In this document: positions 17,422-24,668 of the stretch, one piece after another
How positions within the stretch are numbered: position 1 is the stretch's first letter
How the letters are laid out: every line of letters begins with the position of its first letter
NCBI GenBank assembly: GCA_965206145.1
Contig: CBDBIK010000002.1
Span: forward strand, 62,001 to 126,000
Origin: CBDBIK01 sp965206145
Lineage (GTDB): Bacteria; Pseudomonadota; Alphaproteobacteria; TMED109
DNA: 64,000 nt
Reading direction: 5' to 3'
The notes under the pieces: generated by a model
The model's input: the letters and a program-made list of their open reading frames with translations, nothing else
Database searches by the model: none
What the model was told of the DNA's origin: nothing
Program-made: the position numbers and the translations under genes

Positions 17422-17690
17422 GTGACGCCAGGGAAATCCTCGCTAGAAGAGTCCGGTTCCGCTGCCGTTCACGGGGAGTTCGGGAGATAGGAATCCTGCT
17501 ACAGGACTTTTTTGAAAAGGAGGAGCTGTCGGACGATGATCTTGAGATTTTCGAGCAGCTTCTTTGGAATCTCACCGACCCCGACATGGTTGATTGTCTG
17601 GCCGGACGGATTCCCTGGCCCGCATGGGCAAAGCCTGTGACTTCGAGGATCGACGCTCGTATCGCTCTACGAAGTTCCACACCCTCGTGA
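17418..17690 (+). CDS. sdhE: FAD assembly factor SdhE
   Basis: A 90-residue protein of the SdhE/Sdh5 family, which promotes covalent flavinylation of succinate dehydrogenase. The diagnostic RGxxE motif is R19-G20-V-R-E23. The helical body continues as LLQDFFEKEELSDDDLEIFEQLL and ends with DPDMVDCLAGRIP. GTG 17418 overlaps the DUF502 stop as GTGA. Its own TGA overlaps the probable GTG start of mfd in the same way. The sdh genes themselves are not in the window. Confidence 0.9.
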   Translation: MSDAREILARRVRFRCRSRGVREIGILLQDFFEKEELSDDDLEIFEQLLWNLTDPDMVDCLAGRIPWPAWAKPVTSRIDARIALRSSTPS

Positions 17691-20600
17691 TTGGGGCTCC
17701 GCTTTCGGCAACTCTTCCGCGCGGAGGGCCACATCCTCTGTACGGTGCGCCGCCAGGACACGATGCCCTGGCGCTTGCCCGTGCCGCCGGGTGTGAACCC
17801 TCACGGACACTTCTGTGGATCCTCGGTGATGACCGAGGTCTTACCGCCGCCGCCGCCGCCCTCGAATTTCTTGCTCCGGAAATCGAGGCACTTTCTTTTC
17901 CCGCCTGGGATTGCCTTCCCTACGATCGGCTTTCCCCGAATCCTGCGATCGCCGGAGAGCGGCTCGCAACTCTGTCGCGCCTTGCCGTAGGGACCGGGGA
18001 ACGGCCTCGAATCGTGCTCGCCACGGTTAATAGCGTCCTTCAGCGCCTTCCTCCCAAGAGCTTTTTTGTCGGCAAGGGGATCAATATCTGTCCCGGCACC
18101 GAGATCGAACGTGAGGGAATCCTTGAGGCGTTCGAGCGCTGGGGCTATCGGCGGGCATCCACCGTGATGGAACCCGGTGAGTACGCACCTCGAGGATCGA
18201 TCCTCGATGTCTTTCCATCGGGAAGTGCAGGCCCTGTCCGGATTGACTTCTTCGGTGACGAAATCGAGGCGGTTCGCCCGTTTGATCCGCTTACGCAAAG
18301 GACCGCCCCCGCTTCCGTCGGAGGCGTTTTTCTCGTGCCGCTCTCCGAAGTGCCTTTTGACGAAGAGGGGATCCAGCGGTTTCGGGATGGTTACCGGGAG
18401 ACGTTTGGGGCTGTAACCAGCGAGGATTCGTTCTTCGAGACGGTTTCCCGGGGAGTCTTCCATCCGGGTGTCGAGCATTGGTTGCCGCTTTTTCACGAAT
18501 CGATGGAAACCATCTTCGATCACGTGGACGAGGGACCGGTGGCGATCGTGGCGGACTACCAGATGCGCGCGGAAGAGCGTTGGGAAAATATCGCTGACTA
18601 CATCGAGGCGCGTACCCGTGCCGATCACGGGCGTGCCGGTGCCCCGGGAATGCTTCCACCAGACACCCTCTACGTTTCTGTTGATCAGCTCGACGGGCAC
18701 CTAGCCTCTCGTCCGTCGGGAATCGTGTATCCGGGCACCGCTCCACCGAAGGCGTCGGGCGTCGATCTCCACGGCCGTCCAGGCAGAACCTTTGCCAGCG
18801 AGGGGCACCGGGGACCAAACGTTTTGCTTGATGCTGTCGCAAACCATGTCTCGGGATGTCTTGAGAGAGGGAGAAAGGTTGCAATCGCCTGCCACAGCCG
18901 CCTTTCACGGGAACGTCTTGCACCGCTTCTGCGCGGGCATGGACTTCACGGAGCAAGTACCGCAAAGGACTGGAACGTCATCGAAAAGGCAGCGCCCGGC
19001 GAGGTGCCGCTTTTCGTCGCTCCGTTCGACTGCGGGTTCGAATCCGAAGACGTGGTGTTGGTTGCCGAGGCGGACATTTTCGGGCCCAGGACGAGACGAA
19101 CTACCGTCCCTCGCCGACGAGCAGAGGAGGCACTTCGCATCGCATCCTCCATTGAAGAGGGAGATCTTCTCGTCCACGCCGATTACGGCATCGGTCGCTA
19201 CGAGGGACTCGAAACGGTGAATGCCGAAGGGGCGCCGCACGACTGCTTGCGCCTTATTTATCGGGGCGGGGATCGCCTTTTCGTGCCGGTCGAAATGGTC
19301 GACCTGGTGACTCGGTACGGCCGTTCCGATTCCGATATTCGTCTCGATCTTCTGGGAGGAACTTCCTGGAACTTACGGAAAGAAAAGACAAAAAAAAGAA
19401 TTGAAGAAATGGCGAATGAGCTAATCTCCCTTGCTGCTGAGCGAAAGGAAAGGACGGCGGAAGTATTCTCGAGCGGTGGCGATTCCTATGAGACATTTAG
19501 CGCCGCATTTCCGTTCGAGGAAACTGACGATCAGCTCGAAACCATCCACGCTGTCGAGAAGGACCTGGGCAGCGGTCGTCCGATGGACCGTCTCGTATGC
19601 GGGGATGTGGGCTTTGGCAAGACTGAGGTCGCGCTCCGTGCCGCCCGCTCTGTTACCGATGCGGATCGACAGGTTGCGGTGGTGGTGCCAACGACTCTAC
19701 TTGCCCTCCAGCACGCCAAGCGTTTCCAGGAGCGTTTCCGGGGAACTGGAATTACCGTTGCGCAATTGTCCCGGATCACGCCGAGTTCTGAGCGGAACGG
19801 AATCTTTGCAGGTTTGGCTGATGGTTCGATCCAGATTGTCGTGGGGACGCACGCGTTACTGGGGGATGCGGTCCGTTTCGCCGCCCTCGGTCTCCTGGTA
19901 ATCGACGAGGAGCAGCACTTCGGTGTGGCTCAGAAAGAACGTCTGAAGGCGTTTCGTGTGGACGTCCACGTCCTCACTCTTACGGCGACCCCGATTCCGC
20001 GCACCCTCCACATGGCGCTCTCCGGAGTTCGTGACCTCAGCCTCATTGCGACTCCGCCTGCTGACCGCCTAGCCGTCCGAACCTACGTGATGCCGTTCGA
20101 CCCGGTGCCGTTGGGTGAGGCGCTTCGCCGTGAGCGGGGACGGGGAGGGCAGTCGTTCTGCGTGGTTCCGCGAATTCGCGACCTTAGTGCTGCAAGTGCA
20201 GAACTTGTCCGCATTGCCTCGGATGCAAAGATCGCGGTTGCGCATGGACGCATGGGGGCGACTGCCCTCGAGGAGACGATGGAGCGTTTCGAGGCGCGCG
20301 AGTATGACATCCTGCTCTGCACGACGATCATCGAGAACGGTCTCGACATCCCCAACGTCAATACGCTGATTGTCCTGCACGCTGAGCGCTTCGGGTTGGC
20401 ACAGCTTTACCAATTGCGCGGACGGGTTGGGCGCAGTAGCAAGCGCGGCTACGCCTACTTCACCCTGGGTCCGGGACAGGCGATGACAGAAGCTGCAACC
20501 CGCCGCCTGCACGTCCTCCAAGGGCTCGACGGATTGGGCGCGGGTTTCACGTTGGCAAGCCATGACCTCGATATCCGTGGTGCGGGGAACTTGCTCGGTT

Positions 20601-21199
20601 CCGAGCAGTCTGGGCACATCCGTGAGGTCGGAGCCGAGCTCTACCAGCAGTTGCTAGCTGAAGCCGTTTCCGATCTCCAGAAGCGGAGAGGGGAGCAGAG
20701 CGAGGAGAGGGACAGCTGGACTCCAGAGGTGAGGATTCACGTCCCGAGCCGCATCCCTGATGATTATGTCCGTGACCTGCGGGTACGACTCGCGCTCTAT
20801 CGCCGTCTCGCATCCATTGAAGATGACGAAGGGATTGCACGTTTCAGTGAGGAGATCGTGGATCGTTTCGGGCCGTTGCCCGAGGAGGCTTCGAACCTTC
20901 TCCGGGTGATGGAGATTCGCCTTCGATGCCGCGAGGCGGGGATCGAGCGTCTGAATGCGGGTGCGAAGGGCGTGAGTTTCCTTGTTCGTGGCGGGCAGTT
21001 CGCCGAGCCGGAACGGCTGCTCAAGTGGGTACGAGAACAGCCGGACACGGAAGTACGGCCTGATTCAATGATCGTGGTGCGTGGAAATGTGAAGGGCACC
21101 GCTGGGATTATCAGCGGTGCCCTCCAAGTGTCGGACGCGATTGCGTCCCTCATTCAGCCCGTGGCCGAAGCCCGAGAGGCGGTCGTTCAGGTGATGTGA
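17687..21199 (+). CDS. mfd: Transcription-repair coupling factor Mfd
   Basis: DNA translocase that displaces stalled RNA polymerase and recruits UvrA. The frame gives 1170 residues from GTG 17687, which overlaps the sdhE stop as GTGA. Upstream ATGs (17594, 17624) would overlap sdhE by 67-97 bp and add unconserved sequence. Seen in order are a UvrB-like N-terminal domain, the RNAP-interaction domain, Walker A GDVGFGKTEVA near residue 640, the DEEQ box near 740, TATPIPRTLHMALSG, QLRGRVGRS, and the C-terminal TRCF domain. UvrA is encoded 3.5 kb further on. Confidence 0.95.
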   Translation: MIGAPLSATLPRGGPHPLYGAPPGHDALALARAAGCEPSRTLLWILGDDRGLTAAAAALEFLAPEIEALSFPAWDCLPYDRLSPNPAIAGERLATLSRLAVGTGERPRIVLATVNSVLQRLPPKSFFVGKGINICPGTEIEREGILEAFERWGYRRASTVMEPGEYAPRGSILDVFPSGSAGPVRIDFFGDEIEAVRPFDPLTQRTAPASVGGVFLVPLSEVPFDEEGIQRFRDGYRETFGAVTSEDSFFETVSRGVFHPGVEHWLPLFHESMETIFDHVDEGPVAIVADYQMRAEERWENIADYIEARTRADHGRAGAPGMLPPDTLYVSVDQLDGHLASRPSGIVYPGTAPPKASGVDLHGRPGRTFASEGHRGPNVLLDAVANHVSGCLERGRKVAIACHSRLSRERLAPLLRGHGLHGASTAKDWNVIEKAAPGEVPLFVAPFDCGFESEDVVLVAEADIFGPRTRRTTVPRRRAEEALRIASSIEEGDLLVHADYGIGRYEGLETVNAEGAPHDCLRLIYRGGDRLFVPVEMVDLVTRYGRSDSDIRLDLLGGTSWNLRKEKTKKRIEEMANELISLAAERKERTAEVFSSGGDSYETFSAAFPFEETDDQLETIHAVEKDLGSGRPMDRLVCGDVGFGKTEVALRAARSVTDADRQVAVVVPTTLLALQHAKRFQERFRGTGITVAQLSRITPSSERNGIFAGLADGSIQIVVGTHALLGDAVRFAALGLLVIDEEQHFGVAQKERLKAFRVDVHVLTLTATPIPRTLHMALSGVRDLSLIATPPADRLAVRTYVMPFDPVPLGEALRRERGRGGQSFCVVPRIRDLSAASAELVRIASDAKIAVAHGRMGATALEETMERFEAREYDILLCTTIIENGLDIPNVNTLIVLHAERFGLAQLYQLRGRVGRSSKRGYAYFTLGPGQAMTEAATRRLHVLQGLDGLGAGFTLASHDLDIRGAGNLLGSEQSGHIREVGAELYQQLLAEAVSDLQKRRGEQSEERDSWTPEVRIHVPSRIPDDYVRDLRVRLALYRRLASIEDDEGIARFSEEIVDRFGPLPEEASNLLRVMEIRLRCREAGIERLNAGAKGVSFLVRGGQFAEPERLLKWVREQPDTEVRPDSMIVVRGNVKGTAGIISGALQVSDAIASLIQPVAEAREAVVQVM

Positions 21200-22236
21200 G
21201 CGCCTGTCGTCTCGACGAAGACGGCGTACAGCGACTGGCTTCCTGTCATGAAGAGCCGGTTTCGCTTGGTGCCTCCGAAGCAGACGTTGGAGCAGATCTC
21301 GGGAAGCCGGATCTGTCCGATCCTGTCGCCGTTGGGGGCGAAGACATGGACGCCGTCATAGCCGTCGCCGACCCAGCCGGCGCTGGCCCAGATGTTGCCA
21401 TCCTCATCGCAGCGGATGCCGTCGGCAAAGCCTGCCTTGCCGTCAAGTTCCATGCTGGCGAAGGTCGACGCGTTGCGGAGCTTGTCCCCGTTGACGTCGT
21501 ATTGCCAGATGATTGGCTCGGCCTCGGGGTAGTGACTCGCTCCAGTGTCGGCGACATAGAGTTTTTTGTAATCGTTAGAGAAGCACAGGCCGTTCGGTTT
21601 GAAGGGCTCATCGGCGACCTTGGTCATGGCACCGGTTTGCCCGTCGATCCGGTAGACGGCTTCCTTTTGGAGCGGCTGGGGGCTTCCAGTATTCAGTCGG
21701 TGGCCCTCGTAGTTCATCAAGGAACCGTAGCCGGGATCAGTGAACCAAATCGATCCGTCATCGGGATGGACGACGGCGTCGTTCGGAGCGTTCAGGTCCT
21801 TGCCACCTGCGGAGTCGGCAAGCACAGTGATAGACCCGTCATACTCGTAGCGAACGACCCGACGGTTGCCGTGTTCGCAGGCAATCTGGCGGCCTTGGTA
21901 ATCGAAGGTATTTCCGTTCGAGTTTCCCGAGGGGAAGCGGAAGCGGCGGCCGACATGGCCATCCTCTTCCATCCAGCGGAGTTGCTCGTTGCTGGGGATG
22001 TCACTCCAAAGCAGGTAACGGCCGACACCGTTCCACGCCGGGCCTTCTGCCCAGAAAGTCCCCCTGTGGAGCCTGAGGATTGGCGTGTTGCCGAGCTTGT
22101 AGCGGAAGCGCTTGTCGAGTGGGATGACGTCTGGCTCGGGGTAGCGCGTGGGCTCGGCATCGGGGCCAAAATTGCGTGCGAATGCATCGGGTGCCATCGC
22201 GGTGATTGCTGCCAGTCCCGAAGCGGCGGCAAGCAC
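21187..22236 (-). CDS. SMP-30/gluconolactonase family beta-propeller, Tat-exported, probably frameshifted at the 5' end
   Basis: A six-bladed SMP-30-like propeller of 349 residues from GTG 22236. Seen are FWAEGPAWN (metal-site Glu), DLNAPNDAVVHPDDGSIWFTDPGYG, EPFKPNGLCFSNDYKKLYVADTG and FADGIRCDEDGNIWAS. Immediately upstream in the same frame is a Tat-like DDRRGVLAAASGLAAITAM, but this frame has no start codon before a stop at about 22309-22311. A different frame has ATG 22349 with an excellent GGAGAG ribosome-binding site and reads through ERRS just before the twin arginine. A single missing base in about 22240-22285 would join them. The gene overlaps the mfd end by 13 bp. Likely a periplasmic lactonase; the substrate is unknown. 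Confidence 0.75.
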   Translation of the reverse strand: MLAAASGLAAITAMAPDAFARNFGPDAEPTRYPEPDVIPLDKRFRYKLGNTPILRLHRGTFWAEGPAWNGVGRYLLWSDIPSNEQLRWMEEDGHVGRRFRFPSGNSNGNTFDYQGRQIACEHGNRRVVRYEYDGSITVLADSAGGKDLNAPNDAVVHPDDGSIWFTDPGYGSLMNYEGHRLNTGSPQPLQKEAVYRIDGQTGAMTKVADEPFKPNGLCFSNDYKKLYVADTGASHYPEAEPIIWQYDVNGDKLRNASTFASMELDGKAGFADGIRCDEDGNIWASAGWVGDGYDGVHVFAPNGDRIGQIRLPEICSNVCFGGTKRNRLFMTGSQSLYAVFVETTGAHIT

Positions 22237-22353
22237 GCCACGCCTGTCGTCTCGGACCGGGAGCGGCGCTCGGTTTTGGGTTCGCCGTTCTCGCTGTCGC
22301 GCTTGACCTCAGCGAGATCGATAAATTTGTGAAGTTGAGGGCTCGGCATCTTG

Positions 22354-22363
22354 AATTCTCTCC
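22354..22363 (-). promoter_or_regulatory. Strong ribosome-binding site before ATG 22349 of the SMP-30 gene
   Basis: On the minus strand GGAGAG followed by an 8-base spacer precedes ATG 22349. It decides that translation should begin there and not at GTG 22236, and so exposes the frameshift between the two frames. Confidence 0.6.
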
Positions 22364-22472
22364 ATTGTTACCGGGTGGGATGTACCGGGTGAGGTGAACC
22401 CAACCCTGCTCGCCGACACGGTCTGGAGGAATCTCCGGATCCGCCGGAAGCTATGTCATGGGAAGTGTAACG

Positions 22473-22487
22473 GTTTTCGTAGAAAAC
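22473..22487. other. Short perfect inverted repeat downstream of the DsbA-like gene
   Basis: GTTTTC and GAAAAC flank a 3-nt loop. This lies in the 166-bp gap between the end of the FrnE-like gene and the start of the SMP-30 gene, both on the minus strand. It could be a weak terminator or an operator, but no T-run follows on either strand. Nothing else notable was seen in this gap. Confidence 0.3.
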
Positions 22488-22515
22488 ATGACTGACGATC
22501 TTGCCCGCGCTTCCA

Positions 22516-23172
22516 TCAGACCGCCGTGACCTCCTCGCGGCGGGCCCTCGCCGCGGCGAATACCTGGCGGAACATCTCGGGCTCCTGGGCTCCCGAAACC
22601 GTAAGCGCGCCGTCGATCACGAAGTGGGGAACGCCGCGGATACCAGCCACCCGGGCGGCACGATCCTCTTCGATCACAGCGTCACGGTCCTCATTACTTG
22701 CGAGGTAAGTTTCGACGCGTTCCTGTTCGAGACCAGCTTCCCCGGCCGATGCGATGAGCACATCCTTGTTCCCGATATCAAGCCCTTCGGTGAAATAGGC
22801 TCGGAACAGGATTTCGACCAATTCGTTTTGACGGTTCTCGCGTGCGGCGTGGACAAGGAGGCGGTGGGAAAGCAGCGAGTTGGGTGTGCGCTGGATCTGG
22901 TCGAAATGCACCTCAAGGTCGGAGTTGGCCGCCGCCTGGGTGACGTGAGAGTAGATCGCGCTTGCGCGCGCTTCCCCGCCAAATTTCGAGGCAAGATACT
23001 GCCTCCTGTCGGTTCCCTCGAGCGGCATATCGGGGTTGAGCTGGAAGGGATGCCAACGGACCTCTGCTTCAAATTCTCCCTCGGACTCGGCGAGTGCCGC
23101 CTCGAGACGGCGCTTACCGATGTAGCACCAGGGACAGACGGTGTCGGAGTGGATATCGACGGTGATGCGCAT
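22516..23172 (-). CDS. DsbA family oxidoreductase, FrnE-like
   Basis: A 218-residue thioredoxin-fold protein with an inserted helical domain. The active site is C13-P-W-C16 in the FrnE-like context HSDTVCPWCYIGKRRLE, and the cis-Pro loop is IRGVPHFVIDG. No signal peptide is present, so it acts in the cytosol, as FrnE-like 2-hydroxychromene-isomerase relatives do. ATG 23172 is chosen for its GGAG spaced 7 bp. A frame extension to 23400 overlaps the divergent secF leader and is not conserved. Confidence 0.9.
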   Translation of the reverse strand: MRITVDIHSDTVCPWCYIGKRRLEAALAESEGEFEAEVRWHPFQLNPDMPLEGTDRRQYLASKFGGEARASAIYSHVTQAAANSDLEVHFDQIQRTPNSLLSHRLLVHAARENRQNELVEILFRAYFTEGLDIGNKDVLIASAGEAGLEQERVETYLASNEDRDAVIEEDRAARVAGIRGVPHFVIDGALTVSGAQEPEMFRQVFAAARARREEVTAV

Positions 23173-23343
23173 GTTGGAACTCCAGGGAGATCCTCTGAGC
23201 ATACCGTTGCCTTTGGTTGCTCTTCCATCACTCTGGCGCAATGGACAGAAGGAAGCGGTGGGGATAGGTTCGCTCGTTCGGGAATCTCCCGCTCTTTCGA
23301 GCAACTTTCGGTCAATCAGTTCCGGCTCTGGCGAAGAAAACTC

Positions 23344-24285
23344 ATGCGAATCCGCCTCATTCCCGATGACCTTTCGCTCCAGTTCATCCGTTGGCGGCAC
23401 CTCGCCATGGGGGGATCGGTGACCGCGGTCGTCACCTCACTCATTCTTTTTTTCTTTCTTGGCCTCAACTACGGGATTGATTTTCGTGGCGGCACCTTGA
23501 TTGAGATCCGCGTGCCTTCCGTCCCAGCGGTGACCGAAATCCGTAGTGCCTTCGCAGGCGCGGACCTGGGCGAGGTGGCGATCCAGGAGTTTGGAGCGGA
23601 GACCGACTTTCTTGTTCGCATCGAGCGCCAGCCCGGTGGTGACGAGCAGCAGCAACGGGCCGTCGAGGAGGCCCGCGAGCGGCTGGGGAGCGCCTTCGGT
23701 GACCAGATCGATTACCGCCGTGTCGAATTCGTTGGTCCGACCGTGAGTCAGGACCTGCTCCGGGACGGCGCTATTGCAGTGGTGATCGCGGTCGTCGCCA
23801 TGCTTCTCTACATCATGTTCCGCTTCGAGTTGGCCTTCGCCATCGGGGCGGTTGTCGCTCTCGTCCACGACGTTTTGCTCACCGTTGGGGTGTTTTCCCT
23901 GACCGGCCTGGAATTCAATATTGCTACTGTTGCGGCGCTTCTTCTGATCGTTGGTTATTCGATGAACGACACCGTGGTTGTCTATGACAGAGTGCGTGAA
24001 AATCTTCGTAAGTACAAGAAGATGCCGCTTAACGATCTGCTCGATCGAAGCATCAACGAGACGCTTTCGCGCACCGTCAACACCACCGTCACCACGATTC
24101 TCGCACTCGGTGCCCTCATCCTCCTCGGCGGCCCGGTGATCCGCGATTTCAGCTTCGCCATGGTTTGGGGAGTTCTCGTTGGCACCTACTCCTCAATCTT
24201 CATAGCGGCACCGCTTCTGCTCACCATCGGTGTGCACCGTGGTGGTCCGGAGTCGGAAGAGGCCTCGGACAAGGGTGTTGCCTGA
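23344..24285 (+). CDS. secF: Protein translocase subunit SecF
   Basis: Inner-membrane component of SecDF, which uses proton motive force to assist Sec export. The 313-residue protein has six membrane spans. GLNYGIDFRGGTLIEIRV starts the periplasmic domain, and LLIVGYSMNDTVVVYDRVRENL is the conserved membrane signature. ATG 23344 begins the typical alphaproteobacterial MRIRLIPDD. A long open frame upstream overlaps the opposite-strand DsbA gene and is not coding. Unusually, secD is not adjacent: the upstream neighbour is a divergent DsbA-like gene. Confidence 0.94.
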   Translation: MRIRLIPDDLSLQFIRWRHLAMGGSVTAVVTSLILFFFLGLNYGIDFRGGTLIEIRVPSVPAVTEIRSAFAGADLGEVAIQEFGAETDFLVRIERQPGGDEQQQRAVEEARERLGSAFGDQIDYRRVEFVGPTVSQDLLRDGAIAVVIAVVAMLLYIMFRFELAFAIGAVVALVHDVLLTVGVFSLTGLEFNIATVAALLLIVGYSMNDTVVVYDRVRENLRKYKKMPLNDLLDRSINETLSRTVNTTVTTILALGALILLGGPVIRDFSFAMVWGVLVGTYSSIFIAAPLLLTIGVHRGGPESEEASDKGVA

Positions 24286-24658
24286 TGAGATCGCGCCGCC
24301 GGTCCGCGTGGACGGCTATGGCGATGGAGGCTTCACGGTCTCGGGTACTCGCCACAAAGGCCCGCTGATCCTGCTCCCTACTCACACCCTTCCCTGGAAG
24401 GGTGCGTCCATTCCCCTCGATGCCACCGCCGCGAGCTCGCTCCTTGCTGCCGCGGAGGGGTGCGCGATCTTGCTTCTCGGTCTTGGTGACATCTCTTCTC
24501 GTCCTGGGAAGGAGTTTCTTGAAATCTGTCGGAGGACCGGAATCGAACCGGACGCAATGACCACGGGGGCTGCCTGCCGCACATGGAATGTGTTGGTCGC
24601 CGAGGGCCGTATCGTGGCCGCGGGACTGTTGCCGGATGGCAGGAGCAAGGAGACCTAA
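24275..24658 (+). CDS. Mth938-like domain protein (DUF498)
   Basis: A roughly 127-residue protein. VDGYGDGGFTVSGTRHKGPLILLP, split here by sense, and the later GIEPDAMTTGAACRTWNVLVAEGR are typical of the Mth938/NDUFAF3-like fold. The mitochondrial relative is a complex I assembly factor; the bacterial role is unknown. The probable start is GTG 24275 (or TTG 24278), which overlaps the end of secF. secF followed by an Mth938 gene is a common alphaproteobacterial order. It converges on uvrA with 10 bp between. Confidence 0.83.
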   Translation: MLPDEIAPPVRVDGYGDGGFTVSGTRHKGPLILLPTHTLPWKGASIPLDATAASSLLAAAEGCAILLLGLGDISSRPGKEFLEICRRTGIEPDAMTTGAACRTWNVLVAEGRIVAAGLLPDGRSKET

Positions 24659-24668
24659 ACTAGGTTTT

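Noticed and set aside
17801..18700. Approximately 300-codon minus-strand frame inside mfd
   Set aside because: Antisense of conserved Mfd; no independent homology seen.
22236..22349. Programmed -1 frameshifting in the SMP-30 gene
   Set aside because: The frame relation requires a one-base shift but I see no canonical X-XXY-YYZ slippery heptamer with downstream structure. Deletion or sequencing error is simpler.
22501..23343. Long plus-strand extension in front of secF
   Set aside because: It is the antisense of the DsbA-like gene, lacks homology, and SecF has a normal family N-terminus at 23344.
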